NCBI GenBank assembly: GCA_947561715.1 | Contig: OX387197.1 | Span: 23,772,266 to 23,836,265 of the forward strand | Length of the DNA stretch: 64,000 nucleotides | Origin: Ascidia mentula | Taxonomy: Eukaryota > Chordata > Ascidiacea > Phlebobranchia > Ascidiidae | Direction: 5' to 3' | Part shown: one piece after another, positions 11,552 through 23,368 of the stretch | Position numbering within the stretch: position 1 is the stretch's first letter | How the letters are laid out: every line of letters begins with the position of its first letter | Program-made: the position numbers and the translations under genes | The notes under the pieces: generated by a model | The model's input: only the letters and a program-made list of their open reading frames with translations | The model's database searches: none | What the model was told of the DNA's origin: nothing

Positions 11552-12379
11552 CTGTATGAATAAAGAAAGGTAGTTTAGAAATGGATCTTTACTTTTTGTG
11601 AATTACTTATAACAAATAGCTGGTGAACCAGCAACAACCTGATGTTTAACACATTTATAAATGCTGCAAGGCCAAACTTTTACATCAAGCAAAAAACCAT
11701 AATAATCAATAAATATAAAAATGTTTCTGAAAGGTAATGGATAGCAACTAAACTAGTGTTTCACACATTGGTTTTGTCGAAATGCACAAACATGATTTTG
11801 CAATCGACAAAAGACTGTTTTTGAGGGGCCACATAATTCAAATACAATTGTAAAACTTCTTTTTTTTTCAATACGGCATGTCACATTAATTTCATTTGAG
11901 TTTGGTATATTTTTGGTTTGACTGTGTTCAAGTTTGTGCACCTTCATAACGAAAATCAATTTTGTAAAGAGACTGCTTGTATAACAAGTTGTTTTTTGTT
12001 GCATTATACATGAATGCCCCACTTCCATGTTGGTATCATAACAAACTAACACTATTAAATGTAGGTTGTTTTGTCATGGGGGTGTAACACAAATTTTTAT
12101 TCAGTTAGCGAAGTGCCGAATCCAAATTACCTAAATTCACTATCCCGTTGCACTGAAAACATTTCATGTTCACAAAATGCAATTTTCTCCTGAAATCTCA
12201 CGAACATTTGGCTTAAAATAAGTTGCATTTCAAAAACGGCCGAATTACGACGATATAAGCCTAAAGCCAAATACGTTTTTAAAGGCCGGGCAATTCAAAT
12301 GGCAAGCCTGGTCAAACTGCTTTACGGCGACAACCGGCAACATAACATGCGTTCGATTAAAAACAGCAGGCGACGCAAA
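11552..12379. other. Transposon right subterminal region
   Basis: It should contain the 5' part and promoter of the HMG-box gene. A 99-codon open frame on the minus strand (12052-11753) shows no domain and no good splice link, so I do not call it a gene. Confidence 0.4.
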
Positions 12380-12539
12380 CTCGCTACAACGAAGATACGT
12401 CTGTGTTGTTGCTCCGAACGCTTGAAGCGTTGAAGAGAGCAACAGATGTTGCCCGTGTTGCTGCCACAGCACGCTTGAAGCGGTGATTTTTACTATCTTA
12501 TATCACGCTTCAAGCGTCGAAAACAATTTGAATCGGGTG
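12380..12539 (-). repeat. Right terminal inverted repeat of the KDZ element
   Basis: Reverse complement of 642-801 with one mismatch noted (TAAGATAG here, TAAGACAG at the left end). It carries the same three ACGCTTCAAGCGT-type near-palindromes. Confidence 0.9.
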
Positions 12540-12580
12540 TCCTTTTATATACAGTGAAACAATAATGATAGGTATTTTTT

Positions 12581-12950
12581 TAATAATGTACTGCTCTTCT
12601 GGCATAAACGTACTGTATTTTACGACGTTTCGTCTGCCATGCGGCGAGACATCATCAGGTATAACGCACCAATTGCATCACACTGAAACACGCAGGGGCA
12701 CAAAAGAAAAAGAAAAAAGGGGAATGTTGACACCGCTTGTCAACTCACGTGCTAGAGGCAGAGGCACCAAACATTGCAGAAGATATAACAATTACAACAA
12801 ATTATTGTAAACTGCCGGAAAGAAAACACATTGTTCTTTGTTATTGACGCAACCACTATGTTTGTGGATGTGCAACGACTCAAGAAATAGCCGCTTGGCG
12901 TGGTCCAGCTCCATTTTTAGTACGTTTATGCCAGAAGAGCAGTACATTTT
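12581..12950. mobile_element. Foldback / MITE-like repeat, family 'CTCTTCTGGCATAA'
   Basis: The ends are inverted repeats (AATGTACTGCTCTTCTGGCA at the left, TGCCAGAAGAGCAGTACATT at the right). The same ends and interior motifs recur in a longer copy at 45251-45845 and a degenerate one near 35283. The interior contains GACGTTTCGTCTGCCATGCG and CATCATCAGG, which read on the minus strand as a CTGATGA-stem-GAAA motif. It sits 41 bases from the KDZ end, in the same ZSWIM2 intron. It has no coding capacity. Confidence 0.7.
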
Positions 12951-13060
12951 TAATTGCAATATGCCTGGCAGCAACAGGAATTTCTCATTTTTTTAATAAT
13001 TCGCCATCCTATCTCGTATAACAAAGGGATTAGAACTCCTATATTAAACGTATAACTTAC

Positions 13061-16000
13061 TACTGGGCTCGTGTAAAACCCCGGGGAAGAATGCGCAGAT
13101 TCCGTGTTGACATCCAATTCCACAGGTTTCACTATAGATGTCCCGCTCAACTCGAAACATTCCTCACGATTTCTCGGGAACAGCGGTAAATCCGTACCGC
13201 TGTTTGCAGGACGATTCCTCATTTTTCTCACTGGCTTCTTTGAAATGACCTTTCTCTCCTTGGAAGGTTGCCTTTGACGTGGCTGGGTGATGGCGTGAGC
13301 GTCGGGGAGCAAAGCCAGAGGATATGACGCGGAATCAGATCCTGGAGCGCTCCGACTGCTATCCCGGATGTGCATTACGTCAAGGTCATTTGCACTGCGA
13401 GGTTTGTTGTGGTGGGACGAGGTACCAATTGCATCGGCTTGTATCAAAATATCCCCCAGTGTGATGCTACCGTTTGTCACGTGATTTGCAGAAGTCACAA
13501 AGTTCTGTCTTGCGTCGAAATTGTACCGCGAACGCCTAAAAAAAGTAGGATAAGTTTTTTCGGACGTGTAAATGAATTACTTGTCCAATGAAATTATTGA
13601 CTGTCTCTCTACTGACATTATAGTAACTTTTTACAAATATGCGGCTGGCACGATAGGTGGAAGTTTTATTGTTTTTTATTATTTGGTCTACACGTAAAAT
13701 GGTAGAGCTATTCACGTTGTGCACAATTTCACTTTATTTTGATTCCCTGTTTTTGGTCCATACCTCGAAGCCGGGGTACGATGCCGGAACCACAAAACTT
13801 TTAACACATCTTAATAAATATTTGTTACTCTAATTCACCTTCGGTGTGGGGCGCTTTGAGTTGCGTTTGCAGTGGTCCTGTTTGTCGCAGCCGGTAAAGT
13901 TGAAAACCGGACCAGTCCAATTCCAGGAACAACCAGATCGGAAGACACGGGATTCGCTGCTGCTTCTCGTGAAGTTGGTTTATCGGGGCTGGAAGCGTGT
14001 GTGGATGGTAGAGTGGGATCTTTAACTGGATTTCGGTCAATTGGACAACATCTGCAGTAACGAGTCATAGATATAAATATATATAAGTAAGTACAATCGA
14101 AGGTGCGGAGGCACTTAATTTTTTTGAAGAAATTTCACTTGAAATGCATTTGTAACTGAAGCAAGTTAAACCGTCAAATTATAGATTTTGAACTATCAAT
14201 TAAAAAATATATTAATTAAGATTTACTCTGCTGCTATTTCACCTGTGATCTTCACTCAACCACTTGTCGATGCATTCTCGGTGGAACATGTGGCCGCACT
14301 GGGGCAGTTGTCGCACAAGTTGACCCACCACGTACGCTCGAAGACACAGGCGACACTGTCGGCCTGGAGCAAGCAACCGTCCGCCTTGACGAACCTTGAT
14401 CATTGGTAGCCGATTGATCACGTGATCCGGGAGGCCGGCGAGATCGACAGGTATGCCATTGGAATTCTGTGGCCTTCAAACACGCATATTTCCGCATTAT
14501 CAACAAAATCACGCAATACTGTTGCTGCAACCAAAGGAACTGATCAATAACATCTAATTCCACAGGCAACATCACTTATATCTACATGGTCACACTGGAA
14601 ATTTATCTTTACTTGAAAACAAAATGGAAATAACAGTTGACATGTATACAAACAAAACTATTGGCATAGTTAAATGTGTATGAATAAACAAAAAGGCTCA
14701 TAGATAGAAAGTTACTGATAACAAGTGTAAGTAAAAAACACAACACTAACAATCAACAGCTCACCTATCCAACTCCAACAGGGTCTCATAATCATTTTCA
14801 GATAACTCCCTCGACTGAAGGTCGGATGCTACAGTGTCGATGACAAGGTCTCCTGCACCGAGGTCGCTGCGAGGAGGTGTGGGCCTCCACCTTTGAACTT
14901 TCCTCACCCGAAATACAAAGCTGTGATGCAGATGGTTGTTTCCATGGTAACAACTGTTGCAGAGGTGGAAGTCACTGCAGGACGTGCACTTGTAGCATTT
15001 GCCCTGTAAAAGTTTTAAATTTGATTTTGTCCGTTTTGAATTGAATTAAAACATTAATAGTCTTATGTAATCATTGATAATTCTAACCAATGTGAGCCTT
15101 TTAACCATAGAATACCACTGATTTGTTTCATATATGTAGGTTATGTAAAAATGTACAGGTCCACATGGCATTATTATATCCAGTATTTTTTTGTGTGTCA
15201 AAAGGGCACTGACTTAATAACCCTTGTGGTTTTATTGGAACCCATGGCATTTTATCCTTTAATTTTGTTGTTCATGTGCAGAGTAACTATACATGCCAAA
15301 TGAAAAATTTCTAGTGTCACAAACAAAGAAATTAATATTAAATTATACTAACATGTAACAAACCTTAATGGGTGACATCCTGCACACACAGCATGTTACA
15401 TTAGTATGTGAATCCAGGTGGTCATTTATTTTCTTCGGCTTGTGTTCCTCGGAGAGGGTGTTTCTGTATTCCTTAAGGAGATGCGAAAAACTGCCAAAGT
15501 CATTGCGGCAAAATGGGCATTGGATTTCATTACTTCCGGTCGACTGGCGTTGGTGGTCAGCCCAAACTTTCATGCATTTTATGTGGACGCTGTTCCCACA
15601 ACCATATCTGAATACAAAAGTTAACTAAAAATACATCATCGGCTTAATAAGTGCACTTTATGTTGTCTATGTTGGACATGTGTGACAAGATTTTCTGTAA
15701 ACTGTAAACACATAAAACATGAACATGAGTCAAACCTAACAGTATTTGCACCTGCAATATGTCACAGACAAGTGCTTTGCCAACAACTGGTCCTGACAAA
15801 TTGGACAAATGTCTTCTTCTTTGATTGGACGTTGTTCCATTCCATCATCTGTCATAAAACAAAATACTGTAAAATTTAACAGCAATGTAAAGGAACAGGG
15901 ATATCTTGCCTTTTCTTTCAACAATTTTTGGCACATTTGTCTGGACGTTTCTGACAGTGGTTGGCCCTTTCAACAGTCCATTTATTTCTCTTTCCACTAG

Positions 16001-16414
16001 TCCGAGTTGATAGGATACTGTAGTAGAATGTTAATTAAAACTCGAGTCTTGCATGACAAGCAATGTTTGTACTCACAATCGTTTTGTCTCTCCAACTTAA
16101 ACCTTTTGAGAAGTACCCAACATATATGTTTGCACAAATTCTGTTCTTTTCTAAAGTTTGTACAATTGCAGATGTGGGGGTCGCCAAGGCAAACCTAACA
16201 CACAAAAAACAACCAATTTTTTTAACTTGATTCGCACTAAAAATGAAAAGAAAATATGTAATACCTTGAATTTTTTGGACTCGCCTTCCTCTTTCAGTAG
16301 AAAAGAAGTTGGCCCAATTTCACGCAAAATAAAAATTGTTGAATTGAGAGCTTGGTCCTGGTGCCAACTTACTGCGTCGGAGGCAGTACGCTGCCAAACA
16401 ACACTACGAGACAT
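13061..16414 (-). CDS. ZSWIM2: ZSWIM2, SWIM/RING/ZZ/RING E3 ubiquitin ligase
   Basis: Exons: 16414-16265, 16194-16077, 16017-15910, 15848-15752, 15607-15364, 15003-14765, 14473-14243, 14051-13839 and 13535-13061, all in phase (625 codons before the last exon). Domain order matches animal ZSWIM2: a SWIM finger (CNC...CKH, residues about 59-73), a first RING (DICPICQ ... HIKC ... CPFC), a ZZ finger (CCVC, CYKC, CNSC), and a second RING (CRLCL ... CGHMFHRECIDKW ... CCPID). The start SVVWQRTASDAVSWHQDQAL lines up with the vertebrate N-terminus. The intron after 15910 has a GC donor (AG|GCAAGA) supported by phase and homology. Family knowledge: testis-enriched E3 ligase. The C-terminal tail is low-complexity and ends in a strong donor, so one more exon is needed (see 104-223). 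Confidence 0.9.
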
Positions 16415-16871
16415 TTTTGACAACTTTTCGCCCCAGTCTTACAGCTTGGAAAATGAGAATCGAAACAAGCATTTGCAAAGCACTTGAAAAAAGCGCTTAC
16501 AGCTCCTAGCAACAAACAAAATTTTAAATAGCGACACCCCACGACCAATTCATAGAAATATTACACAATGCCTAAAGTGTTTGACTACTTTTAAATGGAG
16601 TGTGTTCTCTTTAATGGAACACATTTGATCACGTTTGACATTTTGAATGTAAGTGAGCCTTCTAACCTCACACGGTGTCTAAAATTATTGGAAAATTTCA
16701 ATTGTACTGAAGCATGACTTTGCACATCATGTGCGGGCTGCAAATAGGTATACGTTAGCATGATATTTCAAGATCTTGCAAAATGATATTAACTAACTTG
16801 ATGTAGTTATGCAACATTCTAAATTGTATAATTTATCAATAATAATTTTTTGTTCATGCTGACATAACTAC

Positions 16872-17007
16872 CTTTCCGTCGCAAAGCTTGGTTTATCTGA
16901 CAAATGTGTTCCAAAACCATGTGCCTGCTGGGCTGTGTGCGTCCAATACGTAAACCTGATGTTTTGGTTGAAGTCGACACATCATCCTCAGATTGTTTTA
17001 AAAACAT
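16872..17007 (-). CDS. Possible alternative first exon of ZSWIM2
   Basis: An ATG at 17007 opens 45 codons (MFLKQSEDDVSTSTKTSGLR..., ending INQALRRK) up to a GTAGTT donor, leaving phase 1. A candidate acceptor at 16439-16438 would join it in phase through DWGEKLSK to the ZSWIM2 ATG at 16414, giving a longer N-terminus. The ATG is only 25 bases from the UBXN4 ATG on the other strand. Vertebrate ZSWIM2 starts near the 16414 methionine, so this exon is either a lineage-specific extension, an alternative promoter, or part of an unrelated transcript. Confidence 0.35.
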
Positions 17008-17032
17008 TTAAAAGTTTCACCAATTTACAAAG

Positions 17033-20000
17033 ATGGCTTGGTTTGACGGCGGGATCCCAGAGGCAATTACTGCTTCAAGAAATGAAGCAAAGCTGTTTTT
17101 AGTCTACATAAGTGGTATGTACTGTAATGTACAATCGACGACTGTTTCATTAACGTTGTATGGAATGGGTGTATAATACACCGTGTATTAGTAACATGAC
17201 CGCTAGTAAAACCATTTGATTTAACACACCCCCTGGCCTATTTAAACACTAGCTGCCATGTTAATTTGTTATTTTTTTCTTGAAGGTGACGATGACGATT
17301 CCAAGCAGATGAGTGATCTCTGGCAAGAGGAGAGTGTGCTGTCGGTTTGTAAAGAAAAGTGTGTCAGTATCAAACTAGAAAATAATAGGTATGATATGGC
17401 ATGTATATTAATTTATTTGTACTGTGCAATGTGGGTTGAACTGATTTGATTCTTTCTGCAGCACTGAATTCAAACAATTTGCTGAAGTCTGTATCCTTTT
17501 TGTTATACTTTTGCCGTTGGTATTGTTTAATCAATGATTTGTTGTAGTATTTTTTGTTTGCGCGTGGTACTTCCTTAACATTGATTTAACTTCCGAAGAC
17601 CCTGTAGTAATTGTACCTGTGACATTTATGATTGGAAAAGATGGAATTCCAGTGGAAATAATTGCTGGAAGTGTAAGCACCAGAGAGATCAAAGAAAAAA
17701 TTTCCACTGCATTTTTGGTAAAAACTCTTTCAAAAACGTTTGTCACATTTTGTAACTTTTGTATCATTTACAGAAAACTTTTCAGCATTCCCCTAAGACT
17801 GAAGAACCTGCTCCACAGACACAAACACAGTCAAATGCTGGTAAAAGTAATTGTTTAGTCATGTTATAATACAGGTTACACTAAAATATGCCTATTAGGA
17901 TTTTCTGACGATGAAGTGCCCTCAGAAAGTCAAACGTTTTCAGATATTGCCAGGTACTTACTAATGGCAAGTGTGTTGAAACATCATGTACAATGTGTGT
18001 CAAAATCTGGAAATTTGTGATCCTAATTTTAGCTCAAGCAGAAGTGATCCTCCATTGGATAAAAAGCAGGAGGCGGAAAGACTGCAGGAGAAGATCAATG
18101 AACGTCGTCTGAACAAAGCCAAAGATGAGGAAGAGGTATAAGTTTTTACTGTCTCATTGAGTAGTTCAAACTACGGAAGTTTTGATTTTAAAGAAACTTC
18201 AATTCAGCAAAATATAAAGATGATAAAAAAATATGAAAAAATAATTTTTAATATGTTACACCTAACTTTAATGTTTTGATGGACTTTTTTTTTTATTTTT
18301 TCTTCACACAAAAATGGTTTGAAATGTAGGAGGAAAAGCAGAGGGAAATAGAAAGGCGGACTATGGGAAAGGCAATCCAGCAGATGCGTGATCAACAGAA
18401 GGAAATCAAGATAAAGAAAGACCTGGAGGAGCGTCGCAAGGATAAACTGAAAGAAAAGTATGTTTGTTGGCATACAGATTATACTTTTGTTCTTGCCTTA
18501 ATAAGTGTTTATTGGCAACACTGTCACATAAAGGTAAGGGCATTCTAATTCTTCATGGATTTTGGTAAATCAGTCAATTAATAGACTATCACGGTGAATT
18601 TTGTTTTTTAGGGAGGCGTTACAAAAAGTTAGAGAACAAATTGCAAAAGACCGGGAAGAAAGGAAAGCAAGATTTGCGAAGGAGAAACAGGAAAGATTCA
18701 GTGAGACAGAAAAGCAAAAACAGGAACAAGAAGCTGCAAGAAGACAAAAGAGTGAAGAACAGGAGAGGGAACGACAAAAGATTGCTCGAATTCAGGTAAA
18801 ATTTGCCTCATTACATCGATTACATTTTTGTTTTTAACTTGTTCTTACTGAATTATTTGCTTATTATCAGTCACAATAACATAGTGCAGTTGTAATGCAA
18901 ATGTTTGTAAAAGAGAATAATATTCTGTTTCATCTGGGATTAACTGCAATGTTTCCCATAAAATTTCTCAACACTTAAAATAGCCTGTCTTGATGGTTGA
19001 TCAGAATTAAGTCAGGGTTGGGCCAGTTCTTTTTAACCATTGCAAAAATAAGACCACTTTTTTATGAAAAAATTGTGGGAAACACTGCTATTAAAGTCAA
19101 GATTTTAGTGAAACCACAAATTGTTTGTGGACACTGTGTAGTACATTCAAGTCTGTTCAGAGCAATGTTCTATCACTGGTATTTCTGTTCAGTTTAATTC
19201 GCTTTATTAGTTTTTGTTGTACATTAAATTACATCTTTCTGCAGTACCGACTCCCGCAAGGATCTGCATTCACTCGTCATTACCCGAAGGAAACCACCCT
19301 CGGAGAGATGATAGCTGATCTGCAAAACCAACCCGTACAACTTCCCAAAGATTTCCGGCTAGTTTTGCGTATGCCCAGGAGGGTTTTCCAACCAGAGGAC
19401 TATGGCTCCACACTGGAAGAGCTCGATCTTGTGCCCAGTGCTTCGCTTGCTGTTCAGCCAATGTCCTCTACTACAACACAAGTAAGTTTATGACTGAGCA
19501 ATAGCATATAGTATCAATTTTAGAGCATAGGTTTACCACTGATGGTATTGAACCTGGAAAACATGCACTACACAATTGAAATTGTGCTGTAGGCGGTATC
19601 AGTCTTAGTCTAGCTTTACTTACTGGTTTATTTCTTTTGACACACTGATTTTAAAACACTTTTAACAGCATGAGATTTTGTGTATTGAAAATGACACAAG
19701 AAGTTTACTAGAAACTATTGCAGTTTATTTTGTTGGTAGTAAAAAATATCATTAGAAAAAATCGACTTACTGCTGACAAGACAATAATGTAGAAAAAGAA
19801 AACCTTTCCTAAACTTCATGTCAAAATTACAAACTCATATATGTGTTTTATGGCCAGAAAATGATTTTAAACCTAGGCAATTGCTTGTGTTTAAAGGGAG
19901 GTCAGAGCCAAAACGTCGTACAATCTGTGATCAAATTCGTTATTCTCATTCTTTCACTGCCTTTGAACATCCTGGTTGGACTTTGGAAGGCATTATTCGG

Positions 20001-20670
20001 TCCTAACGAAACCCAACAAACCGCTGCTTCCTCTTCTCCCATTCCTTCTGCCGGTCACGAACCATCACCTACCACGTCCTCCCAACACAGGTAATACCAC
20101 TACCAGCAGTCTCATCCACTCAGAATGTGTCACTAGTTTTTTAGTGGGGCGTTTGGAAAGTGCCCTTGGTTTGTCGCTTGTCATCTGTGGTTATTGTCTC
20201 ACAGCTTCTAATGAGTTTGGTAGAAAAAAAATGACGGGTTCAAAGTTTCACTATTTAAATTTGTAATTAACTTACAGTATATGCTTGTAATTCACATAGT
20301 TTGTATCAGTGCACGTATATCACTATGTTTCATAACGTCCTGTCAGTCTGTGATTTGGGATATATATAGGTATAATTTTGTTGTAATTATGAATAACGTG
20401 ATAATTCTCAACCGTGTCTTTTTCGACCTATTTTTGTTAAAAAGCTACACTTTCATAAACCTGTCCCCGTTTAAAAAAAATTGCTCAACTGCGCCTCAAG
20501 TGTATAAACCAGTGTCTTAAAACAGCGGCAGTGAAGCCGTGCGTCGCCGCAATGCACCCGGAGCAAGCAAAGAGACCAAGCAACAGGGAAACATGCACAG
20601 GTTGAGTGATGTAAAAAGGGACGACGACGATGATGCGACTTGGAACGGCAACTCGACTCAACAAATGTGA
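17033..20670 (+). CDS. UBXN4: UBXN4 (erasin), ER-anchored UBX-domain p97 adaptor
   Basis: Twelve exons join in phase to 481 aa: 17033-17114, 17286-17388, 17462-17490, 17599-17717, 17774-17840, 17899-17953, 18033-18135, 18330-18457, 18612-18795, 19245-19481, 19897-20090 and 20526-20670. The N-terminal thioredoxin-like UAS region includes YPVVIVPVTFMIGKDGIPVE and IIAGSV, as in vertebrate UBXN4. A long charged coiled coil (about 150-290) leads to a UBX domain (exon at 19245, YRLPQGSAFTRHYP). A hydrophobic segment follows (residues about 376-400) that in the family dips into the ER membrane. The extreme C-terminus TWNGNSTQQM matches the vertebrate protein. Family role: recruits p97/VCP to the ER for ERAD. 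One exon is only 29 nt. Confidence 0.95.
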
Positions 20671-22354
20671 TCTGAGGAGCAGCCGCGTGTGTATAACGCA
20701 ACACCAATCAGCCTAGCGCTCAAGTAATCATATTATACGCACCAGGCGATGTTTGTGCGGAAAATGGGAAAATGCGTGTTTGTTTTTGAAAAACTGTCAT
20801 TAGCGTCTATGTTTGTTAAACTAAAACAATGCTTGTAATGTCGGTTAATCTGAAAAATGTCGCTAATCATTTTGAGGCTTTGCTTTTGTAAAGGTCCTAC
20901 CAATGACTGATGGCGGATCTTTCTCTGTTACTTAGTATCGTTGATCGATCGATTATAACAAACAAGGACGAACCATTATTCCAGCGTTGTTTTTACCCGT
21001 TGACAGGAAAAAGTAATAATTCTTGTTTTGGGCAATGTGTATTGTAGCGCGAGGTTCTGCATTTATCACCCTGCCGTTGATTTCTCATTTCAAACATAAA
21101 ACATTTGTCGTACTTCGTAAACTGGTGTCCGTAAATTTAAACCCTTACTTGGGCGATTACTGTGTGTACATTTTCTTGTCCATAAATCTTCTATCCTACC
21201 GTTATTGGTTGATCAGTGAGAACTTTCTGCCATAGCCGCTTTCTGTGCCATGTACAATATGAAGTGTGGATCTTAAAAACAAAATACAAGCTGCAGATTT
21301 TCGTGCTTGTGAATTAATTCTGGGAATCATTTTCCATTCTGTTTACTTGTGTGAAGGGCATGTTGTGAGGTAGTGGAGACCCTTTCTATTTTAACCTAAT
21401 TCTTGCTTTTTTGTTAAAGACACTGATGATGCTTTTAACAAAGCGAAATATGTTTGTCTGACTTACCAAGACTGACCGATTGCAGTCTGAAACTACAGTT
21501 TCTCAGAGCGCAAATTTTCGTGTTGAAATGTTGCGCAATGTCGTCGTTCGGCGATGACCTCAGCGTTGCACCATGTTTGTTCTTGGCGCAAGTTTAGTAC
21601 ACGTGGCACGGTAGCAACGGTAAGAGTTGCGCAATACTCGAACAATGCCATTGTTCCAGTCTATAATCTGACATAACCCGAGTGGTGCTTTCCCTAGTGG
21701 GGGACCATGTTTTGTCTGCAGACGCCTTCGATTCCCTCGTGTAGTTGTCACCATGGTGACAATTGTTTCGTAAATAATGGTTGTACGCTTATCGCACACT
21801 TTGCATAGCAACAACAAGAAATCTGCTCCACTGGGTGCGGTGAACACCTTGCGCCTGTTTCATGTGAAATTGAAACACCGAAAAGGGCGCTTTTAATGCT
21901 GCGTATATTCAATAGCTTGGTCTGCGGCACAAAATGACTTACACTGTAGGAGGTTAACTGGGGTCAAACGCACAATTTTTTCCTGTTGCTTTAAAAGTGA
22001 TTTTATAATTGGTATTTTGCCTCAAATCAATCAATCAACCTCAATTTTAAACAGTTGCTGAAAGATTAAAGTGCTTTTTTTCGGCACAATAAATCCCACT
22101 TGGTTTATTTTATTTGATGAAGATAAAATACTGTATTGATGCAGAAATAGTGCAAAGAAATTTGAAACAAAGAACATCAGACGAATATACGAAAGCGCAA
22201 TAAATCAACATACGTACATCGAATATAGTTCGATAAAAAGCACATCACGATATGCAAGTAATAACAAATAGAAAATGATCCCACTTCCTCGAAAGTTAAT
22301 AAACCTGGCAGGTAATAACATAATTCTTCGTTGACGTTTTGGAATCTCGAGTAA
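20671..22354. other. Intergenic, CpG-richer; one repeat-derived motif
   Basis: No exon is recognised on either strand. At 21423-21448 there is a CTGATGA, a GCTTT/AAAGC stem-loop and GAAA, the core layout of a hammerhead ribozyme but with one extra base before the stem. It is probably a repeat remnant. CpG is more frequent by eye than in the neighbouring UBXN4 introns. Confidence 0.4.
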
Positions 22355-22576
22355 CTAAACGCCTCCATTGCCGATTTTCTTGAGGCAATCGAGCAAAGAT
22401 TGGTCATTGTTGCCGGGACTTGCATTGTCGATTCCTGCTATATCCACTTTCCCATGTTCCTGCCAGCAGGTTTGCAATTCATCTGTTCGCTCGGCTACAA
22501 GATCAAGGCTTGACCTTGGCGGTTTTTCGATGCAGACAAGGATCACCACGCAGACCAAGAGAACTTTAGAAACCAT
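22355..22576 (-). CDS. Small secreted protein, 73 aa
   Basis: Single-exon frame with ATG at 22576. Residues 1-16 (MVSKVLLVCVVILVCI) form a signal peptide. The mature part is acidic with two cysteines (LQTCWQEHG, LLDCLKKIG). The first five residues equal those of the protein at 23369-23674, on the same strand 800 bases away, suggesting a shared ancestor or shared 5' exon. A TATA-like TATAATAA lies about 60 bases upstream. I do not recognise the family; a host-defence or signalling peptide is possible but unsupported. Confidence 0.5.
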   Translation of the reverse strand: MVSKVLLVCVVILVCIEKPPRSSLDLVAERTDELQTCWQEHGKVDIAGIDNASPGNNDQSLLDCLKKIGNGGV

Positions 22577-23368
22577 GGTGGTTTTTGTTTGACAGTTCGG
22601 ATGTAATATGTGCGAATGCTCCGGTGATGGTTATTATATGTCACCTGTGGGTAAATCCCCTATTGCGTGTCCATATTCCTGGCCCACAGTCGAGAAAACG
22701 GTTTCGATATGACGTCATATACCGCCTTTGTTACTCGTTGTGTCGCAAACGTCGTTGGCTTGCTCACGTGAAAAAGCGTAAACAATGAAAGGTACCGTAA
22801 AATTACGACATGATACTGAGGTTCGCATGTTGATGGGATAGCACATACACTGAAGGAACACATGAAATTTGGAGGCACCAACATTTTTGTTTGTCGTTAG
22901 CTGATGGAAGCAAACAACTTATAGCAATAGAAACATAACGGTTCCCACCCACCGTTTTCCCTCATAGATATAACAAACTGTCAAAAATTAAAAAAAAACA
23001 AAGCATGGAAAAAAGACTTTCGAGATGGAAATATGGCATTACAGAGAACAAATGCAAGCAAATAAAAAGTCCATGGTGTAAATTTTACCGCACATAACTG
23101 ACGTAAATTTTGTTGTAACTCTCACGATGTTTAGGCGTAAGTTTCTGGTGTGCTGACGTTGCGTTTCACCGCTATCGGTCTCTCGCGTTACACAGAACTT
23201 TGTTTGAACAAGACACGGCATGCCTTTGTCTGTTTTCAACCGTAGATATGCGCCAGAGTGGTGCAACTCCTATTGACACAAAAATTAAAACCAGTAGGCA
23301 AAGAACGACTGATCCAAGATTTGTAGAAGCTGCAACAAAGCGTTCCGCACAAAATGTTCAAATCGCAG
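22577..23368. other. Intergenic
   Basis: It contains the presumed promoter of the small secreted protein and the 3' flank of the next gene. Overlapping short frames exist, with no domain or splice pattern. Confidence 0.35.

Larger units (their letters stand above)
642..12539. mobile_element. KDZ (Kyakuja-Dileera-Zisupton) DNA transposon, 11.9 kb
   Basis: Two 160-bp near-identical inverted repeats (642-801 and 12380-12539, one mismatch seen at the position corresponding to base 688) enclose a KDZ transposase gene on the plus strand, an HMG-box gene on the minus strand in tail-to-tail arrangement, a ~204-bp tandem array between the two, and tRNA-like SINE copies. The transposase frame is open across all 15 inferred exons. 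Near-identical termini plus an open frame suggest recent mobility. The family call rests on the transposase: a cysteine cluster followed by an RNase H-like D, D, E set in KDZ-type motifs. No flanking direct repeat was found, so the insertion may have been followed by local rearrangement, or the true ends may differ by a base or two. Confidence 0.85.

Noticed and set aside
11753..12052. 99-codon minus-strand gene in the transposon
   Set aside because: No domain, no splice link to the HMG gene, T-rich composition. Probably a chance frame.
642..12539. TET/JBP oxygenase gene travelling with the KDZ element
   Set aside because: Such genes accompany KDZ transposons in some fungi; I looked for the HxD..H core in the element and found none.
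12950..13060. C-terminal extension of ZSWIM2 by read-through
   Set aside because: The frame stays open past 13061, but a consensus GTAAGT donor precedes it and the extra residues run into the foldback repeat.
21423..21448. Active hammerhead ribozyme
   Set aside because: An extra base follows CTGATGA and no matching stem III with cleavage site was found; kept only as a hammerhead-like motif.
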